The position numbers were made by a program, and so were the translations under genes. A stretch of DNA of 64,000 nucleotides from Allopusillimonas sp008369125. GTDB taxonomy: Bacteria > Pseudomonadota > Gammaproteobacteria > Burkholderiales > Burkholderiaceae_B. Of this stretch, positions 53,252 to 62,355 are shown one piece after another. Location of the stretch: assembly GCF_008369125.1 (NCBI RefSeq), contig NZ_VOAY01000002.1:248001-312000 (forward strand). Direction: 5' to 3'. Within the stretch, counting starts at the first letter, position 1. Each line of letters begins with the position of its first letter. The notes under the pieces were generated by a model. The model ran no database searches and had not been told where the DNA came from. It was given only the letters and a program-made list of their open reading frames with translations.

Positions 53252-55837
53252 TTAGGTCGTCACTACGCTCTGAGAAATTCTCTGCTCAATATGCGCCAGC
53301 GCCTCCTCAACCTGGTCGATTAGCACCAGGCACAAATCCCCCTCACGCAGGCGATCCAGCGCGGTATCAATTGCCAGAAACTCGCCGTGAACCTCTTGCA
53401 CATAGCTCGTTCGGCTGGCGTTTTGCAGCCCCTGCCGCAAAAGGGCCAGCACCTCACCATCGTCGCGTCCCCGCTGGCACATGTCTTCGTAAAGAATGAC
53501 ATCATCAAAAACATGACCAAGAATTTCGGTTTGACGACTGATATCGATGTCGCGCCGATCGCCCGCGCCACTAATGACCACGCTGCGCCGGTTGGCAGGC
53601 AACGCGATTACGGCTTGCACCAGTGCCATGATGGCATCGGGGTTGTGACCATAATCGGCGATGAGCGTGGCGCCATGATATGAAAACATATTGAAGCGGC
53701 CAGGCGCACCGTGCGTGTCGTTGATGAAGCTTGCCGCGCCTTCGCGCAGGGTTTCCCAGCTCAGGCCCAGCGCCCAGCCTGCTGCCAACGCCGCCATGGC
53801 GTTTTCAACCTGAAACCCGAAAGCGCCATTGCACGTCAGCGGAATTTTACTCAGCGCAATGCGTTGTTCAACACCTTCCTGAGCCAGAACAATAGCCCCG
53901 TCGTCCACAAAGACAGACCGATGCCCCTTGGCTCTATGTGTAGCCAGTAAGGGATGATTGCGATCACTGGCAAAAAATATGACGGAACCCTGACAGTTAT
54001 CGGCCATGGCCGCGACCATGGGATCGGTCGCATTCAAAACTGCCATACCCTCGGGCGAGACGTTATCAACGACCACGCGCTTCACAAACGCCAGTTGCTC
54101 AACGGTGCTGACAAACCCCATGCCCAGATGATCACCCGCGCCCACGTTGGTCACAACAGCCACGTCACAGCGGTCAAAACCAAGCCCTTCACGTAGCACA
54201 CCGCCACGGGCAGTTTCAAGCACGGCGGCGTCCACATCAGGATGAAGCAGCACGTTGCGAGCACTGCGAGGGCCGCTACAGTCACCTGTGTCGATACGAT
54301 GCTGACCGATGTAAACACCATCAGAATTGGTCATGCCAACAGTCAGCCCCGATGACGCAATCAGGTGGGCGATCATGCGCACGGTCGTCGTCTTGCCATT
54401 GGTGCCGGTTACAGCTACCAAAGGAATACGACCGTTATCACCCTCGGCAAACATGGAGTCGATAATGGCTTCGCCCACGGCGCGGCCTTTACCAAACGAG
54501 GGGTAAATGTGCATGCGCAGCCCAGGCGCTGCATTTACTTCGACGATGCAGCCCCGCTGCTTGTCGAGCGAGTCAAAGACATTTTCGCTGACCAGATCGA
54601 TACCGCAGACATCCAGCCCCACCATTTGTGCTGCGGCGACTGCGGTCGCTGCCAGCTCAGGATGAACGTGATCGGTAACATCTGTGGCCGTGCCTCCTGT
54701 GCTCAGATTTGCGTTGTTGCGCAGGGTGACTTGTACCCCCTTCTTGGGAACAGACTCAGCGGTATACCCTTGCGTCGCCATGGTGGCAAGGGCGATTTCA
54801 TCAAGGTGAATCTTCGTCAGCGAGCTTGCGTGACCATCGCCGCGCAGCGGATCAGCATTGACGACATCTATCAACTGAGCAATCGTCTGTTTACCATCAC
54901 CGATCACCTGTGGGGGATCTCGGCGAGCTGCGGCGACAAGTTTGTCGCCCACCACCAGCAGACGAAAATCATGGCCCGGAAAATAACGCTCCACAATGAC
55001 TTCCGGCCCGAATTCAGAAGCGATCGCATAAGCGGCGTTGATTTGTGCACGCCCTTCTATATTGACCGTTACCCCCCTGCCCTGGCTGCCATCGACGGGC
55101 TTCAGCACCACGGGCGCGGCAATATGCTGCGCCACCTCCCAAGCTTGGTCTGCGCTGCTTACGCAACCACCATCTGGCACGGTGACGCCGGCGGCAGACA
55201 ACAGGCTTTTAGTCAGCTCCTTGTCCTGGGCAATCGCTTCTGCGATGGCGCTGCTGGTGTCTGTTTCGGCAGCCTGAATCCGCCGCTGTTTGCGACCCCA
55301 GCCAAACTGAACCAGGCTGCCTTGTGTCAGACGGCGAAAGGGAATATTGCGTTTGACGGCAGCGGCAACAATGGCCCCGGTACTGGGGCCCAACCGCACA
55401 TCGTCATTTAACTCGCGCAGGCGCGTCAGGCGGTCTGTTAAATCAATGGGAAGGTTCTGCAGGGCAGCAGCACAAAGCTGTTGTGCCAACTCAAATGCCA
55501 TGCGACCTACAGCCTCTTCAGTGTATTCCACCACCACCTGGTATACGCCCGGCTCCGTCGTGGCTGTCACCCGGCTAAATGCCACGGGGCAACCCGCGAG
55601 CGTCTGCAGTCTCAGGGTGGCATAGGCTAGGGCATAGGCCAGCGAACTTACGGCGTTCCGCCTGGAAAAAGTCTGCAAAATATCAATATCTGGAAAACGC
55701 GCGCGCAGCCGGGTTTCAAAGGCTTCTACATTATCGATGCCGCACTCGACTTCCGTGCACGACACAATGGCTTCGAAAACGGTTTGCCGCCCCCACAAAT
55801 TGGGGCCGCGCAGCGCCCGCACTCTGGAAACTTCCAT
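53252..55837 (-). CDS. cphA: Cyanophycin synthetase CphA
   Basis: Makes cyanophycin, a storage polymer with a poly-aspartate backbone and arginine side chains, at the expense of ATP. The ATG at 55837 follows AAGGAAG and starts with the expected MEVSRVRALRGPNLWGR; the frame to 55945 is too long. Seen, 861 residues: N-terminal domain to ~190, ATP-grasp domain at about 220-470 (DGSQGRGVTVNIEGRAQINA, VNAAPGLRMHIYPS), then a Mur-ligase-like domain with P-loop VTGTNGKTTTVRM at about 480 and a C-terminal lobe (LIADYGHNPDAIMALVQAV). Length and domain order are normal for CphA1. It lies 76 bases downstream of cphA' in one unit. No cyanophycinase gene is in the window. Confidence 0.95.
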   Translation of the reverse strand: MEVSRVRALRGPNLWGRQTVFEAIVSCTEVECGIDNVEAFETRLRARFPDIDILQTFSRRNAVSSLAYALAYATLRLQTLAGCPVAFSRVTATTEPGVYQVVVEYTEEAVGRMAFELAQQLCAAALQNLPIDLTDRLTRLRELNDDVRLGPSTGAIVAAAVKRNIPFRRLTQGSLVQFGWGRKQRRIQAAETDTSSAIAEAIAQDKELTKSLLSAAGVTVPDGGCVSSADQAWEVAQHIAAPVVLKPVDGSQGRGVTVNIEGRAQINAAYAIASEFGPEVIVERYFPGHDFRLLVVGDKLVAAARRDPPQVIGDGKQTIAQLIDVVNADPLRGDGHASSLTKIHLDEIALATMATQGYTAESVPKKGVQVTLRNNANLSTGGTATDVTDHVHPELAATAVAAAQMVGLDVCGIDLVSENVFDSLDKQRGCIVEVNAAPGLRMHIYPSFGKGRAVGEAIIDSMFAEGDNGRIPLVAVTGTNGKTTTVRMIAHLIASSGLTVGMTNSDGVYIGQHRIDTGDCSGPRSARNVLLHPDVDAAVLETARGGVLREGLGFDRCDVAVVTNVGAGDHLGMGFVSTVEQLAFVKRVVVDNVSPEGMAVLNATDPMVAAMADNCQGSVIFFASDRNHPLLATHRAKGHRSVFVDDGAIVLAQEGVEQRIALSKIPLTCNGAFGFQVENAMAALAAGWALGLSWETLREGAASFINDTHGAPGRFNMFSYHGATLIADYGHNPDAIMALVQAVIALPANRRSVVISGAGDRRDIDISRQTEILGHVFDDVILYEDMCQRGRDDGEVLALLRQGLQNASRTSYVQEVHGEFLAIDTALDRLREGDLCLVLIDQVEEALAHIEQRISQSVVTT

Positions 55838-55913
55838 CAGATGATCTTCCTTGTTGCCATGTAGCAACACAAAGTGCGCAATCATGGTTTCAACATGAGT
55901 GCACGAAACCGGT

Positions 55914-58121
55914 TCAGATATATGCCTGCAACGCAGGTGACACATTGTCTGCAGAGGCCACTACCGGCTCCGCGTCGAATGCCTCAATGCCTGCACGTAT
56001 TAGATCCAGAGATATATTCAAAGCCCAGGCAGAGGCTACAGCCGCCAATACATTGCAAATTTGATACTGGGCCGTGGCGTCTGCAATGAGCGGGACGGCA
56101 GTCAATTCAGTGAGCAAGCTCTCATTCGAACCCTGAGACAAAATGATTTGTGCGTCGCGCAAAAATACGGTGCGACCACCGGCTGCCCTGTGTTCCATCA
56201 AAACTGAACTGTCGGAGTTCAAGCCGAAGAAAACAACCTCGCCATCACACAATGCGGCCAGGTCCACCACAGTGGCATCGTCGGCATTCAAGACTGCAAC
56301 GCCATCGGGAAGAATCGTGTCGACCTGAGTGCGAAACACCTTGATCAACTGATCGGGTTCATCAACATAAAGATCGGGATGCAGGTCTGCCTCGTCAATA
56401 TTGGTCACAATGCCGATTTGACAGCGTTCGTAGGCCAGGCCTTCGCTCAGAATGCTGCGGCAGCCGTTTTCGATCACGCCAGCCTGAACGGCACGGTTCA
56501 TGAGCACGCGACGGCCAGCCGACCAGTTAGCCGCATCTGTTTTCTGAACATGGCGGCGACCGAAGAACAGCCCGTCGCTGCATGCCAGCCCGGTGTATTT
56601 GCCGCTTAATTGCAATAAACTGGCCACAATGCGGGCGACGGTTGTTTTCCCCTTGCTGCCTGTGACACCGACGATAGGGATATACCCTTTTTCGCCTGCT
56701 GGAAACAAGTGATTCACAATGGCCTGCCCCACCGGGCGTGGTTGCCCTGCCGCCGGCTTCAGGTGCATGAGAAGACCGGGCCCTGCATTCACTTCAACGA
56801 TCGCACCGCGCTGTGCTTCAAGCGGCACCGATATATCTTCAGCCACCAGATCAACACCGGCGATATCCAGACCGACCACGCGCGCTGCGAGTTCTACGGC
56901 AGCGGCCACGCTGGGGTGCACCTTGTCGGTCACATCAATGGAAACATTGCCGTTGCGCTGTATTAGCACAGGCATTTCTGCAGGCGGGATTGAATCGGCA
57001 TCTAGCCCCTGACGCGCCAGCTCTAGCGTGGCAGCGGAGTCTAGCCTTATAAAATTCAAGGGATGGTCTTCATCACTGCCGCGACGCGGGTCAGAATTGA
57101 GCTGTAATTGGATGAGCTGGTGCACCGTGTTTACGCCGTCGCCCACTACGGTCGCCGCATCACCTCGCGCCGCAGCAATCATGCGCCCTCCGACGACGAG
57201 AATGCGGTGTTCGTCACCGCGTACAAAACGCTCTACGACCACCCCGCTTCCCTCATCGACAGCAACCGCATAAGCGGTTTCAATTTCTTGTCGCGACATC
57301 AGGTTGGTAAACACGCCACGTCCGTGATTGCCGTCGCGAGGTTTTATGACTACAGGCAAGCCTATTTCGAGCGCAGCACCCCAGGCCTCGTCCACGTTTT
57401 CCACCAAAACACCTTCGGGCACCGGAACGCCGCAGGCCTGCAAAAGGCTTTTGGTTAAGTCTTTGTCGCGTGACACGCTTTCAGCAATGGCGCTTGTCTT
57501 GTCGGTTTCGGCGGTCCAGATACGTCGCTGGCTTGCTCCGTAACCGAGTTGCACCAAATTGGCATCACTTAGCCGAATGGTGGGGATATCCCGGTCATCT
57601 GCCGCCTCGACAATGCAGGTTGTGCTAGGCCCAAGCCGCAGTTCTTCAACCAGATCACGCAGTGCATCGACAGCCGCGTCGACATCAAAAGGTCGGTCTT
57701 CGATGGCTGCCATAACCAGATCGCGCGCCGCAAACAGCGCGGCGCGGGTTAAGGGTTCGTGCCAGGCTCGCACGATAACCTTGTAAACCCCTCGGGTTGA
57801 GGTCTCGCGCGCCCTTCCTAGCCCACCAGGCATGCCCGCCAGGCTTTGCAGCTCGAGCGTAACGTGCTCAAGAATGTGGCCAGCCCAGGTGCCGTCGTGC
57901 AAACGTTTAAGAAAGCCTCCGCGCTCGCCAACGCTGCAGCGATGCTCAACGAGCGTGGGCAGCCAGGCTACCAGCCGTTCGTACAACCCCGGAATCGTGT
58001 TGGAAGGAAAATCTTCCAATGTGCCGATATCCACCCATGCTTCGATTACTGGCCTATACGCCCAGATATTCGGTCCACGCAACATCACCATATTGGTGAA
58101 TTCAATCGTTTTAAATTGCAT
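55914..58121 (-). CDS. CphA' (second cyanophycin synthetase paralogue, truncated C-lobe)
   Basis: A 735-residue paralogue of CphA. The ATG at 58121 gives MQFKTIEFTNMVMLRGPNIW; an in-frame codon at 58160 is less likely. Seen: N-terminal domain and ATP-grasp (KPRDGNHGRGVFTNLMSRQE, VNAGPGLLMHLKPA) as in CphA, then a Mur-like domain with P-loop VTGSKGKTTVARI, in which the usual GTNGKT Asn is Lys. The protein stops after EAFDAEP, so it lacks most of the C-terminal Mur lobe present in CphA. Known: betaproteobacteria often carry such a cphA' upstream of cphA. It probably heads the operon, divergent from the ABC transporter gene. Confidence 0.93.
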   Translation of the reverse strand: MQFKTIEFTNMVMLRGPNIWAYRPVIEAWVDIGTLEDFPSNTIPGLYERLVAWLPTLVEHRCSVGERGGFLKRLHDGTWAGHILEHVTLELQSLAGMPGGLGRARETSTRGVYKVIVRAWHEPLTRAALFAARDLVMAAIEDRPFDVDAAVDALRDLVEELRLGPSTTCIVEAADDRDIPTIRLSDANLVQLGYGASQRRIWTAETDKTSAIAESVSRDKDLTKSLLQACGVPVPEGVLVENVDEAWGAALEIGLPVVIKPRDGNHGRGVFTNLMSRQEIETAYAVAVDEGSGVVVERFVRGDEHRILVVGGRMIAAARGDAATVVGDGVNTVHQLIQLQLNSDPRRGSDEDHPLNFIRLDSAATLELARQGLDADSIPPAEMPVLIQRNGNVSIDVTDKVHPSVAAAVELAARVVGLDIAGVDLVAEDISVPLEAQRGAIVEVNAGPGLLMHLKPAAGQPRPVGQAIVNHLFPAGEKGYIPIVGVTGSKGKTTVARIVASLLQLSGKYTGLACSDGLFFGRRHVQKTDAANWSAGRRVLMNRAVQAGVIENGCRSILSEGLAYERCQIGIVTNIDEADLHPDLYVDEPDQLIKVFRTQVDTILPDGVAVLNADDATVVDLAALCDGEVVFFGLNSDSSVLMEHRAAGGRTVFLRDAQIILSQGSNESLLTELTAVPLIADATAQYQICNVLAAVASAWALNISLDLIRAGIEAFDAEPVVASADNVSPALQAYI

Positions 58122-58160
58122 CTGAGGCCATCGAAAATAAGCGGAACCAGGCGGAGCCAC

Positions 58161-58174
58161 TTAAATATATTTAA
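58161..58174. promoter_or_regulatory. AT palindrome in the divergent cyanophycin promoter region
   Basis: TTAAATATATTTAA is a perfect 14-base palindrome about 40 bases before the cphA' start. It lies in the AT-rich 158-base region shared with the divergent ABC transporter gene and may be an operator or promoter element for both units. Confidence 0.5.
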
Positions 58175-58279
58175 CTGCAAATACGCCTAAATCTGTTTGC
58201 CAATTTTCAGTAAAGAGAACAAAATCAGTAGTGAGATGTAAAAAAACCACAGCTTCTGTTCAGTTTTCTTACAAGGTCG

Positions 58280-60610
58280 GTGTATTTCACGTTACAACAG
58301 CGCACCAACCCCCTAAGAACACATTTGCGGCAGATGGTTCACTCGACATTGATGATTAAAAAAACTAACCCTGAAGGTCTGGCCGCCAGTGTGCTGCCTG
58401 ATGCCTCGGGCGCAATGCTGCAATCTCAGTTAACCGAAGAAGAAGTGCTGCTGACCTGGTTTCAGACTGACCTGGACACCCAGCTGCACTTCATACAAGG
58501 TGTGGTCGGGCTAACGGACAAACGGCTGCTGACCAAGGGGCCGCACGATGCAGAATGGCAAAGCTGGGCAATACGACCCGAGCTTCACCTTCATCATCGA
58601 GACTATGCCGGCGTCGGCACGCTCGAATTGCACGACACAAAGTCAAGGCTCGCTATTTGGCGATATACCCTAAGCAATAATCCGGGTGCCCTGTTGTTGA
58701 TGGAGCACTTCGAGCGCCTGCGCGGGTTGAAATCAGGTGCAGTCACCGCGGCCGCATCACTGCCTGAATCCCTGTTAGATACGCCCCCGCCGCCATCACC
58801 TCCTTCCACCTGGGCTTTGTTGCGTTTATGGCGCTTTGCCAAACCCTACCGAGGACGTTTGCTGTTGGGGTTCATGCTGACCTTGGCGTCTACGGCCGCC
58901 TCTCTGGTAGCACCCTACCTGACCATGCCCTTAATGGATAAGGTGTTGATTCCGTTTCAAAATGGCACCCCCATCGACTACGGCCTGGTGCAACTGTACC
59001 TGGGTGGGTTGCTGGGTTCAGCGATGCTGGCATGGGTTCTAGACTGGGGACGAACATACATACTGGCCTTGGTGAGCGAGCGTATCGGCGCCGATCTACG
59101 CACTGCGACCTATAAGCATTTGCAAACCCTGCCACTGCAATACTTTGGCGGAAAACGCACGGGCGATCTGATCTCACGCATAGGGTCTGAATCAGACCGA
59201 ATCTGCGTCTTTCTCTCGCTGCATCTGCTCGACTTCGCCACTGACGTCCTCATGATCATCATGACGGCGGCCATCCTGTTTTCCATCAACCCCTCGCTGG
59301 CAGCCGTTACGCTGCTGCCGCTGCCCTTCATTGCCTGGCTCATCCACCTGGTGCGCGACCGCCTGCGCCACGGCTTTGAAAGAGTGGATCGCATCTGGTC
59401 GGAAATTACCAATGTGCTGGCCGACACCATACCGGGCATACGCGTGGTCAAGGCCTTTGCTCAAGAAAGGCGTGAAGTTCTGCGGTTCAGAGAAGCCAAT
59501 AATCGCAATCTGGCTGTCAATGACCGGGTCAACACCTTGTGGTCTGTTTTTGCCCCCACCGTGACCCTGCTGACTGAAATGGGTTTGCTGGTGGTATGGG
59601 CCTTCGGTATCTGGCTGGTCGGTCATGAACAGATTACTGTAGGCGTGCTGACAGCATTTTTGGCCTATATCGGCCGCTTTTACTTGCGTCTTGATTCAAT
59701 GAGTCGCATTGTGTCGTTCACGCAAAAGGCAGCTGCGGGAGCCAAGCGCATCTTTGATATTCTGGACCATGTTTCCAACGTGCCCGAACCGTCCAACCCG
59801 GTACGCATCGAACAACTGAAAGGCCACATCGAATTACGCAATGTGGGCTTTCGTTACGGCAACCGCTCGGTGATGCGCGGCATCAACCTGAGCATTATGC
59901 CGGGCGAAATGATAGGCCTGGTGGGCCACAGTGGCTCGGGCAAGAGCACACTGGTCAATCTCATTTGCCGCTTTTATGATGTCACAAGCGGCCAAATACG
60001 CGTCGATGGCGTGGACATCCGCTCGCTGTCTATTTCAGATTACCGGCGCAACATAGGCTTGGTTCTGCAAGAGCCGTTTCTGTTCTTTGGCACAATCGCC
60101 GAAAACATTGCCTACGGCAAGCCACAGGCTACTCGTCAGGAAATCATCGCCGCTGCGCGTGCAGCACACGCCCACGAGTTTATTTTGCGTCTGCCCCACG
60201 GCTATGACTCGCTGGCCGGCGAGCGTGGGCAAGCCTTGTCGGGCGGCGAACGTCAGCGAATCTCGATCGCACGCGCGTTGCTAATTGATCCACCTATCCT
60301 CATTCTGGATGAAGCCACGTCATCGGTGGACACCAGCACCGAAAAAGAAATCCAGAAAGCGCTGGACAATCTAGTGCGTGGGCGCACCACGATCTCCATT
60401 GCGCACAGGCTAAGCACCTTGCGACAAGCCGACAGGCTGGTGGTTCTGGATCACGGGAAAATCGTTGAAGTGGGGCCACATGATGAGTTAATGGCCCGCA
60501 ACGGCGCTTACTTTAGGCTTCATCAGGCGCAGGAGGAAGGCTCTCCGACTGGATCAAAAGAATATGACTGGGATCAGGAACGGGAAGGGGAACGTCTTGA
60601 AACACTATGA
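58280..60610 (+). CDS. Cyanophycin-associated ABC transporter (ATPase-permease fusion)
   Basis: An exporter-type half transporter of up to 776 residues with an extra N-terminal domain. Seen: residues ~50-180 (LTEEEVLLTWFQTDLDTQLH, AIRPELHLHHRDYAGVGTLE) form a PH-like domain found in this group; six helices at about 190-480; then Walker A GHSGSGKST (~residue 550), LSGGERQR and Walker B ILILDEATSS. The start is uncertain: GTG at 58280 has AAGG nearby, while ATG at 58334 and 58352 lack a ribosome site. Known: this family is linked to cphA loci in betaproteobacteria; its substrate is unknown. DUF1854 follows with overlap. Confidence 0.9.
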   Translation: MYFTLQQRTNPLRTHLRQMVHSTLMIKKTNPEGLAASVLPDASGAMLQSQLTEEEVLLTWFQTDLDTQLHFIQGVVGLTDKRLLTKGPHDAEWQSWAIRPELHLHHRDYAGVGTLELHDTKSRLAIWRYTLSNNPGALLLMEHFERLRGLKSGAVTAAASLPESLLDTPPPPSPPSTWALLRLWRFAKPYRGRLLLGFMLTLASTAASLVAPYLTMPLMDKVLIPFQNGTPIDYGLVQLYLGGLLGSAMLAWVLDWGRTYILALVSERIGADLRTATYKHLQTLPLQYFGGKRTGDLISRIGSESDRICVFLSLHLLDFATDVLMIIMTAAILFSINPSLAAVTLLPLPFIAWLIHLVRDRLRHGFERVDRIWSEITNVLADTIPGIRVVKAFAQERREVLRFREANNRNLAVNDRVNTLWSVFAPTVTLLTEMGLLVVWAFGIWLVGHEQITVGVLTAFLAYIGRFYLRLDSMSRIVSFTQKAAAGAKRIFDILDHVSNVPEPSNPVRIEQLKGHIELRNVGFRYGNRSVMRGINLSIMPGEMIGLVGHSGSGKSTLVNLICRFYDVTSGQIRVDGVDIRSLSISDYRRNIGLVLQEPFLFFGTIAENIAYGKPQATRQEIIAAARAAHAHEFILRLPHGYDSLAGERGQALSGGERQRISIARALLIDPPILILDEATSSVDTSTEKEIQKALDNLVRGRTTISIAHRLSTLRQADRLVVLDHGKIVEVGPHDELMARNGAYFRLHQAQEEGSPTGSKEYDWDQEREGERLETL

Positions 60611-61082
60611 CCCTCGCGACAATCACGCCTTTGCGCTTGGCCATGACGCCTTCGGACGTTTGCAGCTGATCATGAGCGGAAAAATAATCGGCCCTTTGAC
60701 ACCCGTGCGCAGCTTTCCAATATCAGCCCCTAGTGAAGGGATCGCACTGGTTGATGACGACGGCACCGAGCAGGTCTGGCTAGACCGACTCGATGACTTG
60801 CCGCTGGACCAGCGCACGTTGGTGCAAGAAGAGCTGGCGAGCCGGGAGTTCACACCAGAGATCCGCCGTATAAGGCAGGTTTCCAGCTTTGCCACACCCA
60901 GCCGCTGGCAGGTCGACACCGATAAGGGTGAAACAACCCTGCTGCTGAAGGCAGAAGAAGATATACGCAGGCTGTCATCAACAACGTTGCTGATCGCTGA
61001 CGGCTACGGCGTACAGTTTTTAATTCGCAATGTAAGTGCTCTGGACAAGGGCAGTCGTCGCCTGCTTGATCATTTTCTATAG
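60564..61082 (+). CDS. Cyanophycin-associated DUF1854 protein
   Basis: A 172-residue cytosolic protein. Seen: RDNHAFALGHDAFGRLQLIM, GPLTPVRSFPISAP, then TEQVWLDRLDDLPLDQRTLV, FTPEIRRIRQVSSFATPSRW and the closing TLLIADGYGVQFLIRNVSAL; this pattern is DUF1854. It overlaps the end of the transporter gene; a TTG at 60597 with AAGGGGA before it is an alternative start. Known: it travels with cphA, cphA' and the ABC transporter, but its activity has not been described. An accessory role to the transporter is inferred from overlap and conservation of linkage. Confidence 0.9.
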   Translation: MTGIRNGKGNVLKHYDPRDNHAFALGHDAFGRLQLIMSGKIIGPLTPVRSFPISAPSEGIALVDDDGTEQVWLDRLDDLPLDQRTLVQEELASREFTPEIRRIRQVSSFATPSRWQVDTDKGETTLLLKAEEDIRRLSSTTLLIADGYGVQFLIRNVSALDKGSRRLLDHFL

Positions 61083-61103
61083 CCCAGCAAAACGGGCTTG
61101 CGT

Positions 61104-62252
61104 TTAACCCGGAAGCTGCAGTTGCAAAGATTCAGGGCGCACAAAACACGCACACTCTCGGCTTGTGTCTATGCAACCGCCCTCACCATAGATGCCGCGA
61201 GGATCACGCCAGCGCAACATGCGTTCCATGATGCGCCCCACTTCGGTGGGATCGTGCAGCGACTTGGCTACGCACTCATCGACCACATCCTCATCCATCT
61301 GAAGCTTGCCGGCCTGATCACGGTACGTGGCATGACGCCAATGAAAAAGTTCTACGCACTTAGACGTGAGGGTAAAAGGCTGATCGCGTTTCCAGAAGTT
61401 GGTAAACAAACCTGAACCCAGATAAAAAACCCAGGAACCTTCATAACCTTCAATATTTGAAGAATGCTCGTCAGGGTTTCGAAACCACAGCCGATCACCC
61501 GGAATGTAGAACTTGGGCGGCAACGGATGCTCCATGGAGCCGTATTCACGCAGAAACACATCGTGAAACTGGCCCGACATAATGGCGCGGGTTTGCCACT
61601 GCTGCTCCAGCTGAGCAAAAAGCGCGGGGTTGCTAGCCGCCAGCTCCTGAGCAATGGCAAGCAAGATGACATACTCTGTGGCGCGATAACAGGAGAACGA
61701 ATACAACTTACCCGAGCGATCCGGCTGCGTCGTCTTTTGCAAGGCTTCAATCAAGGGTTTGCCCGGCAACAAGGTAAAGCCGCGATCCTGGGCGTAGGCC
61801 CAGAATTCTTCAGGCCGTTCGGCATGTTCGGTATCAAAGGCCAGCGCCGTAAGCCGCGCCGCCTGCACGATGTTCTGTCGTATACGAACCGCCGAGCTTA
61901 GCTCTTCGTAGCTGGGGTAGGCAAAGGAAACCGGCCCACGCAACATGGCCAGCAATATTTCACGCTCAAGATCGCGTGCGGTGGCGTGGGTGTCCAGCGC
62001 CAGAGTCTTGCATAGCTGCGTGGTATCGCAATCGGGTGCCCACTGCTTCGCTTTGCCAGCATTTAGCCGAAACTGAACCCAACTGGCCTCGGCGTGCCGG
62101 AAGGCATACGTGTCCACATCTTCGTCAAGTTGCAGCGCCTGCAACCTTGCCATGAAACGCTGCCGGGATTGCTCCAGCCCTTGTTGTGATGTGTCATAAA
62201 GCAAAATACCTGGCAGATTGATCTCGGCGGAAACCTGGCCTGCTGCGCTCAT
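61104..62252 (-). CDS. Tgl-like protein-glutamine gamma-glutamyltransferase homologue
   Basis: A 382-residue protein. Seen: the stretch PVSFAYPSYEELSSAVRIRQ followed by NIVQAARLTA, then LYSFSCYRATEYVILLAIAQ and YIPGDRLWFRNPDE with GSWVFYLGSGLFTNFWKRDQ. These line up with Bacillus subtilis Tgl (245 residues, spore-coat transglutaminase) over its whole length, including the nucleophile Cys (here Cys188). The neighbouring catalytic Glu of Tgl appears as Ser, and the second Glu is not obvious. It has extra N- and C-terminal parts. It converges with DUF1854, 22 bases away. Inferred: an enzyme acting on glutaminyl or cyanophycin-like side chains, if active at all. Confidence 0.6.
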   Translation of the reverse strand: MSAAGQVSAEINLPGILLYDTSQQGLEQSRQRFMARLQALQLDEDVDTYAFRHAEASWVQFRLNAGKAKQWAPDCDTTQLCKTLALDTHATARDLEREILLAMLRGPVSFAYPSYEELSSAVRIRQNIVQAARLTALAFDTEHAERPEEFWAYAQDRGFTLLPGKPLIEALQKTTQPDRSGKLYSFSCYRATEYVILLAIAQELAASNPALFAQLEQQWQTRAIMSGQFHDVFLREYGSMEHPLPPKFYIPGDRLWFRNPDEHSSNIEGYEGSWVFYLGSGLFTNFWKRDQPFTLTSKCVELFHWRHATYRDQAGKLQMDEDVVDECVAKSLHDPTEVGRIMERMLRWRDPRGIYGEGGCIDTSRECACFVRPESLQLQLPG

Positions 62253-62355
62253 GATATTTTTTCTCGCGGTGGGGGCAAAAGCAGTTATGGAAGAATCGCC
62301 ATATTACTCCCGGAAATGGCTGAAATTTTACTAGGGCCGCCCGCCTTCCACACGG

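Noticed and set aside
54365..55411. 348-codon plus-strand frame opposite cphA
   Set aside because: It lies fully antisense to the well-supported cphA gene and has the low-complexity composition of a shadow frame.
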